The translations under genes and the position numbers were made by a program. From Ruminococcus sp. YE71 (GTDB lineage: Bacteria > Bacillota > Clostridia > Oscillospirales > Ruminococcaceae): a stretch of 64,000 bases of DNA. The notes under the pieces are model-generated. The model made no database searches. It saw only the letters and a list, made by a program, of their open reading frames with translations, and was not told the DNA's origin. Shown here piece after piece: positions 43,990-53,700 of the stretch. The stretch is from NCBI RefSeq assembly GCF_900119155.1, contig NZ_FPIR01000015.1, forward strand, positions 1-64,000, written 5' to 3'. Every line of letters starts with the position of its first letter. Positions within the stretch are counted from its first letter, which is position 1.

Positions 43990-46900
43990 ATGGTTTCAGG
44001 AAAAATCAGAGTGATCGCGGCAGTTTCCGCACTTCTTTGTCTGCAAAACTGTGCCGCATTTCCGAAAGGTCTGAAAACACCGTCCGTTCTGACAGCACAG
44101 GCGGCGGCCTTTGAAACAGGCTCGCGCATTCGTGTTGACATCAACAGAAATGACGGCAGAAAGGCGTCCTATTCGCAGAACGCCAATAACTGGATACTTG
44201 TCGATGGTTCGTCCGCTTCGTACAAGGTCGGCAACGTTAACTTCACGCTCTCGCAGGGCGGCGGCTCGGGAAACGGCGTCTGCGGCGCGAATAACAAGAA
44301 GCTCCAGCTCCAGAGCGGCGTTTATCCGCGTCTGACGATGGACGGCGCGAAGATCAAGGACGGTGACAGCGGCGGCGTGCTAAAGCTGGAGATCTCGGGG
44401 CTTTCCAACGGCTCGCACTCGCTTCAGATGTGGCACTGCAACACCGACGGCTACACCAACAGCAAGCTGCGCATCTCCGTCAACGGCAAAAAGGTTCTCA
44501 GCAGTGTGAACTGCCCGACAAATGTCACCAACGAAAATGACGCGGGCATCTCCTACGTCACCTGGTCGGGCAGCAGTGCGACTATCCTCATCACCCCCGA
44601 GGGCGGCGGAAAGCAGAATGTGGCATGGCTCAACGGCTTCGAGCTGGACGGCAGCGACCCCGTCAACGGCGTGTCGAAAATGCTCCCTGCCGATCAGGAA
44701 AAGCACCTGAACATCAGCGATGGTCTGTCATGGACGGCAGGCAGCGGCGCAAAGTCGCACGACGTTTATATCGGCACGAGCTACGATGCCGTGTTCAATG
44801 CAAACCGTTCGTCGGCTGAGTTCAAGGGCAATCAGAGCAGCACGAAATACGCCCTTGACAGCAGCTATTCCTCCATCCCGACATACTACTGGCGTGTGGA
44901 CGAGGTGACGGACAGCGGCACCGTCAGGGGAGCTGTCTACTCGTTCCAGGTGAACCGCCTTGCGTTCCCGACTGCCGAGGGCTACGGGCGCTTTGCAAGG
45001 GGCGGCAGAGGCGGATATGTCTATCACGTCACCAACCTGAATGACTCGGGCGAGGGCTCGCTGAGATACGGGCTTGAGACGATGAAGGGCGCGAGGACGA
45101 TCGTGTTCGACGTCGGCGGTGTCATCGCGCTGAACTCGGTGCTGTGCATTCCCGAGGACGGCGGCGATGTCTATGTTGCGGGGCAGACTGCCCCCGGTGA
45201 CGGCATCACGCTCATCAACTACACGTTCGGTGCGCTGGGTTCGAGTGACGTTGTCATCCGTGACATCCGCACCCGTGTCGGCGACGTTTCGGGGCAATCC
45301 ATGGGCGGCATGGGTCTCGGCAGCTGCAATAATTCCATCATCGACCACTGCTCGATCGCGTGGGCGACGGACGAGGGCTTCTCGTCGAGAAGTGCGGCGA
45401 ATATCACCTTCCAGTGGAGCATAATCGCCGAGTCACTGAACAATTCCGTACACTATGACGCATCCGACCGCGAGAACACCGAGCGGCATTCGTTTGCGGC
45501 TTCGATCGGCGGTTATACGGGTTCTTTCCACCACAATCTGCTCGTTGACAATGCGGGGCGCAACTGGTCGCTTGCGGGTGCTATGGAGCAGGACGCGGTC
45601 CACTACGGCGGTCAGCTCGACCTGCGAAACAATGTCGTCTACAACTGGCAGAACCGCACGACCGACGGCGGCGCAAGGCGCGTCCAGTTCGTGAACAATT
45701 ACTACAAGGCAGGCTATTGCAGCGATACGGGACTGCACCTTGTATCGGTGGACGGCAACGAGCTGAACACCTCGGATATGCAGATGCTTTATTCGTCGGG
45801 CAACATGAAGGTCGCCCGTGACGGCAAGGTGCTGATCGCGGCTGAGACCGACGAATGGAACAGCGGCAAGGCAAAGTCGGGCGGAAAGAATTCCACGAAC
45901 GACACCGTCCGCAGCAACACGCCTTTCTTCGAGTCCTTCGTCAACACGCAGTCTGCGGCTGACGCGTATCAGCTTGTCATCGCAAACGCAGGCGCAAGTG
46001 CCCCGAAGTTCGACTACCTCGATTCGCGCTATCAGAAGGAAGTCAGGGAGGGCAGCTACACCTATACGGGCAGCAGGGACAAGCTCAAGGGCATCATCGA
46101 CAGTCAGACCGATGTCGGCGGCTACCCGGGCAGCTCAAACTTCAAGGGCGGTACTGCCCCGACGGACACCGACCGCGACGGTATGCCCGATGCGTGGGAG
46201 ACTTCGCACGGTCTTGACCCGAACAACGCTTCGGACGGTGCGGTCGTATCGCTTTCGGGTGACGACTTCACCAACCTTGAGATGTACCTCAACGAGCTCG
46301 CAGGCGATGAGGTCAGCTATAACGGCACCCCCGTCACCTACGACCCGATCAGCGGCGATCTGCTGACGGCGGAGATCCTCGATACCGACTATTATTCAAG
46401 CTGGTCGGTGGACAGCTCGCTTGCCGCAGGGGATACCGTTTTCGGCGACAGGACTGCCGATAAATGCGCGGTCACCGCTTTCCCCGATCAGCTGAACGGC
46501 GCCGAGATACTCCTGACCCCGTGCAGCGCCAAGGCTTCTGCGAAGGAGCAGGCTGCGGTCACGGCTAACAAAGACCTCACGCTTTATGTCGGGTTTGACA
46601 GCCGCGTGACAACTGCTCCGTCGTGGCTCGGCGGCTTCACAAAGACGACTCAGACGATCACGACAAGCAACGACGTTACGTTCGTGCTCTACTCTAAGAA
46701 AATGAGCGCAGGCGAAACGGTAACGCTCGGCGCAAACGGTCAGTCCTCGGGCTGCATGAATTACATCGTGCTGGCATCGACTGCGGCAAGCACTCAGTCA
46801 GCCGTATACCCGAGGGTGACGAATATCGAATACAGCGAGGCGACCCATCAGGTGAGGCTGACATGGTCGGCGGTCGAGGGCGCTGAGAAATACGCCATTG

Positions 46901-47085
46901 CGGTCTATCTTTCGGGCAAGTGGAGAGTATACGTCCCGAGCATTCCCGCATCGACTCTCACCTACACCTCGCCGAAGAATCTGGTACCCGGCAAGTCGTA
47001 CAAGGTAGTGGTCGCCGCAAAGGTCAACGGCGAATGGACAGCCGCCGAGTCCCTTAAGCACCCTGTTACCTTTACCGTAAAATAA
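43990..47085 (+). CDS. secreted PL1 pectate lyase with N-terminal binding module, DRD repeat and CBM37-like module
   Basis: A 1031-residue exported lyase. After the signal peptide (1-39) a beta-sandwich module (~41-222) may bind carbohydrate; a fibronectin-like linker (~225-322) contains TYYWRVDEV. The PL1 domain (~322-775) begins AFPTAEGYGRFARGGRGG and YHVTNLNDSGEGSLR and has SIIDHCSIAWATDEG. DTDRDGMPDAWE (~726) is a calcium loop. One DRD repeat (~785-930; GDRTADK, GFDSRV, PSWL) and a CBM37-like end (~938-1031) follow. GGAGG precedes the start. It is divergent from, and related to, the PL1 gene at 40673-43615 but has different accessory modules. Confidence 0.9.
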   Translation: MVSGKIRVIAAVSALLCLQNCAAFPKGLKTPSVLTAQAAAFETGSRIRVDINRNDGRKASYSQNANNWILVDGSSASYKVGNVNFTLSQGGGSGNGVCGANNKKLQLQSGVYPRLTMDGAKIKDGDSGGVLKLEISGLSNGSHSLQMWHCNTDGYTNSKLRISVNGKKVLSSVNCPTNVTNENDAGISYVTWSGSSATILITPEGGGKQNVAWLNGFELDGSDPVNGVSKMLPADQEKHLNISDGLSWTAGSGAKSHDVYIGTSYDAVFNANRSSAEFKGNQSSTKYALDSSYSSIPTYYWRVDEVTDSGTVRGAVYSFQVNRLAFPTAEGYGRFARGGRGGYVYHVTNLNDSGEGSLRYGLETMKGARTIVFDVGGVIALNSVLCIPEDGGDVYVAGQTAPGDGITLINYTFGALGSSDVVIRDIRTRVGDVSGQSMGGMGLGSCNNSIIDHCSIAWATDEGFSSRSAANITFQWSIIAESLNNSVHYDASDRENTERHSFAASIGGYTGSFHHNLLVDNAGRNWSLAGAMEQDAVHYGGQLDLRNNVVYNWQNRTTDGGARRVQFVNNYYKAGYCSDTGLHLVSVDGNELNTSDMQMLYSSGNMKVARDGKVLIAAETDEWNSGKAKSGGKNSTNDTVRSNTPFFESFVNTQSAADAYQLVIANAGASAPKFDYLDSRYQKEVREGSYTYTGSRDKLKGIIDSQTDVGGYPGSSNFKGGTAPTDTDRDGMPDAWETSHGLDPNNASDGAVVSLSGDDFTNLEMYLNELAGDEVSYNGTPVTYDPISGDLLTAEILDTDYYSSWSVDSSLAAGDTVFGDRTADKCAVTAFPDQLNGAEILLTPCSAKASAKEQAAVTANKDLTLYVGFDSRVTTAPSWLGGFTKTTQTITTSNDVTFVLYSKKMSAGETVTLGANGQSSGCMNYIVLASTAASTQSAVYPRVTNIEYSEATHQVRLTWSAVEGAEKYAIAVYLSGKWRVYVPSIPASTLTYTSPKNLVPGKSYKVVVAAKVNGEWTAAESLKHPVTFTVK

Positions 47086-47116
47086 GTGCGTTTTGTGTCA
47101 CTGTCTGCGGTTTTAA

Positions 47117-47212
47117 CCGGGGGAAAACCGCCTTAGCTTCGCACGTCCGCCTTAGCTTCGCACGGCTAGAAGAAAGGTTCTCCCCCAGCCCCCCCTTCCA
47201 AAGACTTTTAAT
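47117..47212 (-). repeat. GC-rich dispersed repeat, copy E, with tandem duplication in the loop
   Basis: The reverse complement opens AAAGTCTTTGGAAGGGGGGG and CTGGGGGAGAACCTTTCTTC and ends in TTTTCCCCCGG. In the loop the unit CGCCTTAGCTTCGCACG (plus strand) occurs twice in tandem, 19 bases apart, absent from the other copies. It faces copy F head to head. Confidence 0.75.
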
Positions 47213-47289
47213 ATTGTTGACAGTTAGTTGTGTGGGGGACGTTAGACTCTCACCAAAAATGGATGTACGTTGGAATAGTGAGAAATGTA

Positions 47290-47316
47290 GGGCGGGAGCT
47301 TGCTCCCGCCCATTTT
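47290..47316 (+). terminator. perfect hairpin between repeats E and F
   Basis: GGGCGGGAGC-TT-GCTCCCGCCC followed by ATTTTT. It has the form of a strong terminator, but no gene on the plus strand leads to it other than the lyase gene ending at 47085. Confidence 0.6.
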
Positions 47317-47334
47317 TCTGCACTTTTGACCGTC

Positions 47335-47424
47335 TTTTTGGCAAGGGGCGCACAAATGTAGATAAGAACTCCGAACTCTTTGACCAACACTATCAATAGA
47401 AGAACAATTACCCCTTGCCAAAAA
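47335..47424. repeat. 90-bp element with perfect 14-bp terminal inverted repeats
   Basis: TTTTTGGCAAGGGG (47335-47348) is the exact reverse complement of CCCCTTGCCAAAAA (47411-47424). The ~62-base interior is AT-rich and has no gene. It abuts repeat copy F. Same size and layout as the element at 11980-12073, though the end sequences differ. Confidence 0.75.
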
Positions 47425-47493
47425 GCATTAAAAGTTTTAGGAAAGGGGTCCGGGGGATAACCCTTTTTCAAAAGGGAAAAGGGTTTCCCCGGT
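47425..47493 (+). repeat. GC-rich dispersed repeat, copy F
   Basis: AAAAGTTTTAGGAAAGGGGT, CCGGGGGATAACCC and the closing AAAGGGTTTCCCCGG. A divergent member of the same family as copies A to E. Confidence 0.7.
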
Positions 47494-47513
47494 AGTCACG
47501 AACTATCTGTATA

Positions 47514-49709
47514 TCACTGAGCATTTTTACGGTACTGAGTAGGTGTCATGCCGAACTCTTTTTTGAAGACGCGCATGAAGTTGTAGTAATCGTAGCCGCA
47601 GCGTTCTGCTATGTCGGGAAGGAGCAGGGTGGTGGAAGTCAGGAGGTTCTTGGCGCAGTTGAGCCTGCTTTTTTGCAGGTCGTCAATGAAATTCACTCCG
47701 AAGGTCTGGCTGTAGATCTTGTAGAAATACGACTTGCTGATGCTGAGTTTTCGGCTGCAAATATCACCGCTCCAGCTGCGTTCGGGATGGACAAAGATGT
47801 CTCTCCGCAGTTTCAGCAGCTCCGAATAGTGGATAAGGCTTGACAGCTGTTTCTTAGCCCTTTCGTCGATGCTTCTGAGCATCCCCTCGATGATCTCGGC
47901 AACGTCGTAAGCGGTAAGAGCCGCAGTGTCCTCAACGATCATCGACTCCGAACGGGCGTAGAGAATGTGGTTCTCTGCGCCTGTGATCGTGTGTTTCCAC
48001 ATCTTCTCGTCGATCTTCTTGATATACTCATCGGCACGCTTTTCGGGTCTCCTGCCCGAGCCGATGATGACGAAACTGCGGTCAGCCGCCTTGAACAGCC
48101 ACTCGCGGCTGCGGCAGCTTTTTGAGAGGATGTCGGCGATCACCATGATGCACTTGTCGCTCTCCACCGAGCCGTACTTGTTCTTGATATGCCGTATGCC
48201 GCCTGCGGTGACGGCGACCATGTAAAGCTGCTCGTGGTTCTCAATAGAGGAATCGCGAATCTCCGCCCACATATTCCTGCAATTCTCGAACACATACAGA
48301 CCCGTCAGCTCGTCTCGCGAGAGGCTGACCGACTGGCGGTAGAGCAGCCGTTTCAGCTCGTTTTTGGTGCTCAGATATTTCAGCGCATTGTTGACCTCAC
48401 GGCAATACTTGATGTACTCCATGTTGAAATTGTCGATGTTTTCCTGAAGATCGAGGGCGATGTACCCGTAGCACTGATCCTGAAAATGCACGGGAAGAAA
48501 AAACGTCGCGGAGAAATCGGTTGTGTCGAGGGCTTCGGGAAGTATCTCGTCCAGACGGAAATTGCAGCGGCTGCCATCCGTACCTATCAGGTACATCGTG
48601 TCGGAATAGCCGTCACGCCTGTATTCGCTGCCGACATTGTCCCAGTCGCTGCACAGACACAGAAACAGTCGGCTTTCCGCGTATTTGTCGTTGTACATGA
48701 ACTTGTACCGCATGGTCATCATTTCATCCACAAGCTCGTCCAAGGTCTCCGCATCGTGGAACGCCGCCGAGATCATGCAGTCCATGTAGCCTTCTTCGGT
48801 CAGCCTGCGGTCGTTGTCATAGGGCTCCTCACGCTCGTAACGGGTATCGCAGCCGCAGCTCTCACGGCAGAGTATGACGCCGCTGTCCGACCTGACGGGT
48901 TCGCAGTGCTCTCCTGTGATCTGTTCGTACAGCAGGCACACCGATCTTCGTCCGAGCATCTCCTGCGAGGTACGGTAGGTCGTTATCGACGGAACGTGCA
49001 TACGCGTTTCGGTGATGCCGTCGTAGCCTGTCACGCGAATGTCATTCGGGACAGAGTAGCCCAGTTCGGTCAGCGCGTCGCAGAGGGCAAGCGCCATCGT
49101 ATCGTTCGTACACACGACCGCGTCGGGCATTTCACGGATGTGACCTGCGATCTCGTCGGCGAGTTTTTTTGCGGCGGCTAACCAGAAATCGCCGTATATC
49201 ACGTTGTCAGCCGAGTCGTCAAGCCCCGCCTTCCGTATGGCGTCGATGAAACCCTTCGCTCTGTTCTCGGCGACAGGCATCTCGGCAGGACCCGTCAGAC
49301 ACAGCAGTTTTTTGCAGTTATGTCCGTAGATCAGGTGCAGGGTGATCTCGGCGATCTCGCTTCTGTCATTATACCAGACAGGCGCGAACTGCCCGTTCTC
49401 CAGCCCGACACGAACGATCGGCTTCGGACAGTTTTCCGCAAGAAAATTGTCTATGTACCCGTAATAATCGTATGAACAGAACGTATAGGGCGCGTATACC
49501 ACGCCGTCGATCAGCGAAAAATCAAGCGCGTGAAAAAGATTTTTTTCACCGTGCGTGATCTTTTTGTTGTCACATTCCTCGTTGAGCGCAAAAATGAATG
49601 CGCTGTAACCGAGGGCTTTTGCCTGTTCGAGCATACCGCTTATCAGGTTTTTGTTGATCTTTTTGTAGATCCTGCCCATGATGATGGCGATCCTTTTCTT
49701 TCGTGCCAA
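47514..49709 (-). CDS. LacI-sensor / GGDEF-like / AraC multi-domain transcription regulator
   Basis: A 731-residue regulator. Residues 1-~295 are a LacI/periplasmic-binding type ligand domain without its usual HTH (ENRAKGFIDAIRKAGL, VVCTNDTMALALCDAL, IRVTGYDG). Residues ~300-460 are less clear, perhaps a GAF-like sensor. At ~464 SRDELTGLYVFENCRNMW looks like the opening of a GGDEF domain, but the GGDEF catalytic motif is missing. The C-terminal ~100 residues are an AraC HTH (LSISKSYFYKIYSQTFGVNF; CGYDYYNFMRVFKKEFGMTP). Translation starts at TTG with GAGGTG upstream. It likely senses a sugar and controls nearby pectinase genes; the target is inferred from position. Confidence 0.85.
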   Translation of the reverse strand: MARKKRIAIIMGRIYKKINKNLISGMLEQAKALGYSAFIFALNEECDNKKITHGEKNLFHALDFSLIDGVVYAPYTFCSYDYYGYIDNFLAENCPKPIVRVGLENGQFAPVWYNDRSEIAEITLHLIYGHNCKKLLCLTGPAEMPVAENRAKGFIDAIRKAGLDDSADNVIYGDFWLAAAKKLADEIAGHIREMPDAVVCTNDTMALALCDALTELGYSVPNDIRVTGYDGITETRMHVPSITTYRTSQEMLGRRSVCLLYEQITGEHCEPVRSDSGVILCRESCGCDTRYEREEPYDNDRRLTEEGYMDCMISAAFHDAETLDELVDEMMTMRYKFMYNDKYAESRLFLCLCSDWDNVGSEYRRDGYSDTMYLIGTDGSRCNFRLDEILPEALDTTDFSATFFLPVHFQDQCYGYIALDLQENIDNFNMEYIKYCREVNNALKYLSTKNELKRLLYRQSVSLSRDELTGLYVFENCRNMWAEIRDSSIENHEQLYMVAVTAGGIRHIKNKYGSVESDKCIMVIADILSKSCRSREWLFKAADRSFVIIGSGRRPEKRADEYIKKIDEKMWKHTITGAENHILYARSESMIVEDTAALTAYDVAEIIEGMLRSIDERAKKQLSSLIHYSELLKLRRDIFVHPERSWSGDICSRKLSISKSYFYKIYSQTFGVNFIDDLQKSRLNCAKNLLTSTTLLLPDIAERCGYDYYNFMRVFKKEFGMTPTQYRKNAQ

Positions 49710-49799
49710 GACCCTTCACCTCGCTTTATTTATTGTATTATATCACAAATATCGCTGTTTTTCAATAGGGTATATGGAAATATCGCGGTCATTCGTTCA

Positions 49800-49838
49800 G
49801 AAAAAGACCCCTTCCGAAAACCTCGGAAGGGGTCTTTT
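49800..49838. terminator. terminator between divergent-origin genes
   Basis: AAAGACCCCTTCCGA pairs with TCGGAAGGGGTCTTT with T and A runs on either side; it lies just past the stop of the YaiI-family gene on the minus strand. Confidence 0.9.
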
Positions 49839-49841
49839 CAG

Positions 49842-50291
49842 TCAGTCCGACGGAATATTTTCCGAAAGAAGCTTTCTGAAACTCTCCTCGAAGTGCCTGT
49901 CGTCCTCGGCGGTGCGTTTGCGGGGGCCTTTGAGGTGGCTCTTGCTTTTTCGGCGCTGAACTTTTGCGATGTGTCGGCTTTCGAGCAGACCGCTGATGTT
50001 GTCGTCCGTGTAGATCTTGCCGCTCTGGTGGATGGCCTTTGCGCCTTTTCCGAGCGCCATAGCGGCGACTCCGTAATCCTGAGTGATGACGATGTCGCCT
50101 GCCCGACACAGATTTATCAGGGCGATATCCACGGCATCCGCGCCCGCCCCGATGATCTTCACCGTGCTGTAGTCGGAAGTCAGCACATGGTTCGTGTCAC
50201 ACAGCAGCATTACGGGGATGCCGTATTCTTTTGCGACCCTTTCCGCGATGCGCGTTACGGGGCAGGCATCTGCATCAATGTATATCGTCAT
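49842..50291 (-). CDS. YaiI/YqxD family protein (UPF0178)
   Basis: A 149-residue protein of the YaiI/YqxD family. It begins MTIYIDADACPVTRIAERVA and has GADAVDIALINLCRAGDIVI, TQDYGVAAMALGKGAKAIHQ and a C-terminal KGPRKRTAEDDRHFEES, all family blocks. The fold is PIN-like (Asp pattern DADACP...D...D), suggesting nucleic-acid cleavage, but no function is established to my knowledge. The start at 50291 is preferred to an upstream in-frame GTG because of the GGAG spacing. Confidence 0.92.
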   Translation of the reverse strand: MTIYIDADACPVTRIAERVAKEYGIPVMLLCDTNHVLTSDYSTVKIIGAGADAVDIALINLCRAGDIVITQDYGVAAMALGKGAKAIHQSGKIYTDDNISGLLESRHIAKVQRRKSKSHLKGPRKRTAEDDRHFEESFRKLLSENIPSD

Positions 50292-50398
50292 TTTTCTCAC
50301 ACTCCGTCATGGAACTTTGCGGACAGCACCGCGATGATATCTCACAGCTATTATAGCATTTTTTACGGGATTTTTCAAGCGGCAGTTTTACGCGAAAA

Positions 50399-50433
50399 AA
50401 AGACCAACAGCCCCCGAAAGGACTGTCGGCCTA
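50399..50433 (-). terminator. hairpin with minus-strand T run
   Basis: GACAGTCC pairs with GGGCTGTT (minus strand), followed by GGTCTTTTTTT. No gene ends here on the minus strand; the sequence between 50440 and 50640 is AT-rich with no gene that I can support. Confidence 0.5.
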
Positions 50434-50638
50434 TGACCAAAATTAAAACATGGAAATGAATATGACTCGGTATGATTTCTGGAAATGTAGCTTTCGTATC
50501 TCTCTGTTAATAATTATACCACAGTTATTTTTAAAATGCAATACCTTTTGGAAAGATTTTAGCTTTTTAACGAATTTTTGTGAATAATAACAAACTCAAA
50601 CATTATTGAATTGTGAACATTAACGATACGTAAAACTG

Positions 50639-50667
50639 TTGACGGTGCAGTTCTGATATGATATAAT
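50639..50667 (+). promoter_or_regulatory. promoter of the helicase gene
   Basis: TTGACG (50639-50644) and TATAAT (50662-50667), spacing 17. Confidence 0.8.
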
Positions 50668-50737
50668 TATCTGAGCGGGCGGAGGAAAGCAGTTTTCCCT
50701 GCCCGAAACCAAAGTTAACAGACAGGAGGAAATGCCG

Positions 50738-53700
50738 ATGGCTGAAAAAAGCAGGATCCTCGAAGCGTGGATAATGGTCGAGCATCTGTCGGAAGGGGAT
50801 ATAAAAGTCAACGATAAGTCGCTGTATAAATTCAGCGATGGTGACTTTCACGGCCTTCTGAAAAATGCCGTTGCCCGACAGCTGACGGAAAAGCGCAAGA
50901 AGGGAAGCAAGAAAAGCGGCGGTATCATCGTTTATCTCGATATTTTCGAGTTCAGGGAAGTCGTTGTTTTCCTGCGTGAAAAATACAGGCTCGAAACTCC
51001 GCCCGAAGAGCCGCGGGTCGGCAACAAATTCGGGCTCGCGGTCTGCTTCGACGAAGACCTCAACTTCATGAAGGACATGACCTTCTTCACCGAGAGCGAG
51101 TACATAAGACTGAAAAAGGAGATACCCGACGAGTCGGTCTTTTCGGCTTTTGAGGAGGAGCTCAAGACCGAGCTCGAACAGAGCTTCGAGAAGCCCGAGG
51201 ATGCGGCTGACTATGCCCCCGTGTTCAACGATGCGATGGCAAAGCTCATCGGTCGTATCGGCACTTCGCCCGAAAAATGCCGTTTCAGAGTGCTGAAAAA
51301 CCTTGAAAGCGATGCGGTGAATCTTCATTCCTTCTTCATCGGCGATCTGGAGACCGCCAAAAAGACCGACACCGACAACCTTAACGACTATCTGTTCGGC
51401 TACAGCGGAAAGCGCGTCGATCTCGACAGCAAGAACAGCTCGCCGAAATTCGCGCCTTCGCTTTTTGAGGATATCCTGCGTCCGAAGAACTACCCCCTCG
51501 GCAGGTTCCCAAGCTGCACGAAATTCTCCCTGAGCCTTATGCAGCAGACGGCGGTGAACCTCTCAGCTGGTTACGATGACAGGAAGATAAGAAGCGTCAA
51601 CGGCCCTCCCGGCACAGGCAAGACCACTCTTCTGAAGGATATTTTTGCCGAGCTGGTGGTCAGACAGGCGGCCTGCATGGCGGAGATGTCCGAGCGAAAG
51701 ATCGTCGGCGGCGAAAAGACCCGTTACTTTAACAATGCCTCGATAGGCGAACTTCCCGATGAGATAGCCGAAAACGGCATCGTCGTCGCGAGTTCCAACA
51801 ACGGCGCCGTGCAGAACATAGTCAAGGAACTGCCGCTGATAAAGGACATCGACGAGGGTCTGATCGGTGAGCTGAAAGAGGCGGACTATTTCATGAAGCT
51901 CTCCAACTCGAAGCTGTCCTCGAAGTGGGTGGAGAATGAGAAGGGCAGACGTGAGGAAGTCCTGATCTGCGAAGAGACCGACGAACCCGATAAGTACTGG
52001 GGACTGTTCTCGCTGGAGGGCGGCCGTTCGGAAAATATGGCGAACATAATCACTAACGTGAAGCATATCTGTAAAATGCTCGAAAGCGAATACGACAGCG
52101 ACCCCGAGGTCTATTCGCAGTTCAGGAAGGACTGCGAAGCGGTGAAAAAGCTCAGGGAACAGGCGGCGGCATTTGCCGATGAGTGCGGAAAGGTATTGCG
52201 TGACAGCGCCGTTCTGAGGGAACATCTTGCCGCATCGGGTATGTCTGCCGACACGTCGGATATGCCGAAGATGCTTGCCGATGTCAGGGAAAGGCGCCGC
52301 GGACTCGGCGGAAAGATCACACAGCTAAGCAGTATGCTCAGCACCATGAAGGACACAAAGCCCGGTATATTCGCACCTGCGGCGAAAAAGCGTGAGTACA
52401 ATGACACCGTGAACGAAACGAACAGCCTTCTTCTCGCGGCGATGAAAGAGGATGAGACCCTCGCGAAAACGGAAAAAGAGCTCGAAGCCTTCACACAGTC
52501 AGCGGCTCTTCTCGAAAAGCAAAAGTCTGAAAAGGGCATAAAGCCGCTTGACATGAGCATCGGCTACGACGAGCTCCAGCTTTCAAACCCCTGGTTCGGG
52601 GAGGAATACCGTATCGCGCAGTCGCGGCTGTTCATCAGTGCGCTCAGGGTCAGAAAGCAGTTTCTTGCCGAGAACGTCAAGAACCTGAAAGCCGCGGTGA
52701 ACATCTGGCATAACCAGAAGACCCACATCGAAAACAAGCGCCTGATAAAAGCCGCCTGGAACTGGATAAACCTTGCCATCCCCGTCATCAGCTCGACCTT
52801 TGCGAGCTTTTCGCGTATGTGCGCAAACCTTGAACGTGACACGCTGGGGCATCTGTTCGTGGACGAAGCGGGGCAGGCTGTCCCGCAGGCGGCGGTGGGC
52901 GCTGTTCTCCGCAGCCGAAACGTGATGGTGGTCGGCGATCCCTCGCAGATAAAGCCAGTCCTGACACTTGACGGAAGCGTGCTGAAAATGCTCGGCAGGC
53001 ATTTCGGTGTGTCCGAGAAGTATCTGTCCGAGAACGCATCCGCCCAGACTCTGGTCGATCAGGCAAGCAGATACGGGTTCTACTATGACGAAAACAAAGC
53101 CGAGGATTCGTGGATAGGTATTCCACTGTGGGTACACAGGCGGTGCGGCTACCCGATGTTTACCATCTCCAACAGGATATCCTATCACGACATGATGGTA
53201 CAGGGCAAGGAGTACAACGGCAGAACGGGCTGGTTCGATGTCAGAGGTAATGCCAATGACAAGTACGTGAGCGAACAGGGCGATTTCCTCGCGGAAAAGC
53301 TCGCCGCCATGATGCGCGATGACCCCGAGATCGGCGATAAGACAGTGAAGGATAAGGTTTACATAATCTCGCCCTTTGCGAATGTCGCCTATATGCTTGC
53401 GCAAAGGCTCAGGAGCATCGGCTTTACGCGGTTCGACGAGAAGTCGCACAAAGCCACCAACGTCGGTACTATCCACACGTTCCAGGGCAAGGAAGCCGAC
53501 ATTGTTTTCATGGTGCTCGGTGCCGACAGCAAGAGCAAGGGCGCCTCGAAATGGGCTGTCGATGAGCCAAACATGATGAACGTCGCGGCGACAAGAGCCA
53601 AGAAGGAGTTCTATATCGTGGGCGATATGTCGCTGTACAAAAGCCTCGGAAGTGATGTGGCTGACGAAACAGCGGCAGTCATGCGTAAGTACGCAAAAGA

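Noticed and set aside
47250-47471. A 73-codon minus-strand frame between repeats E and F
   Set aside because: It runs through the hairpin, the inverted-repeat element and repeat copy F, has no ribosome site, and its hydrophobic stretch comes from AT-rich spacer.
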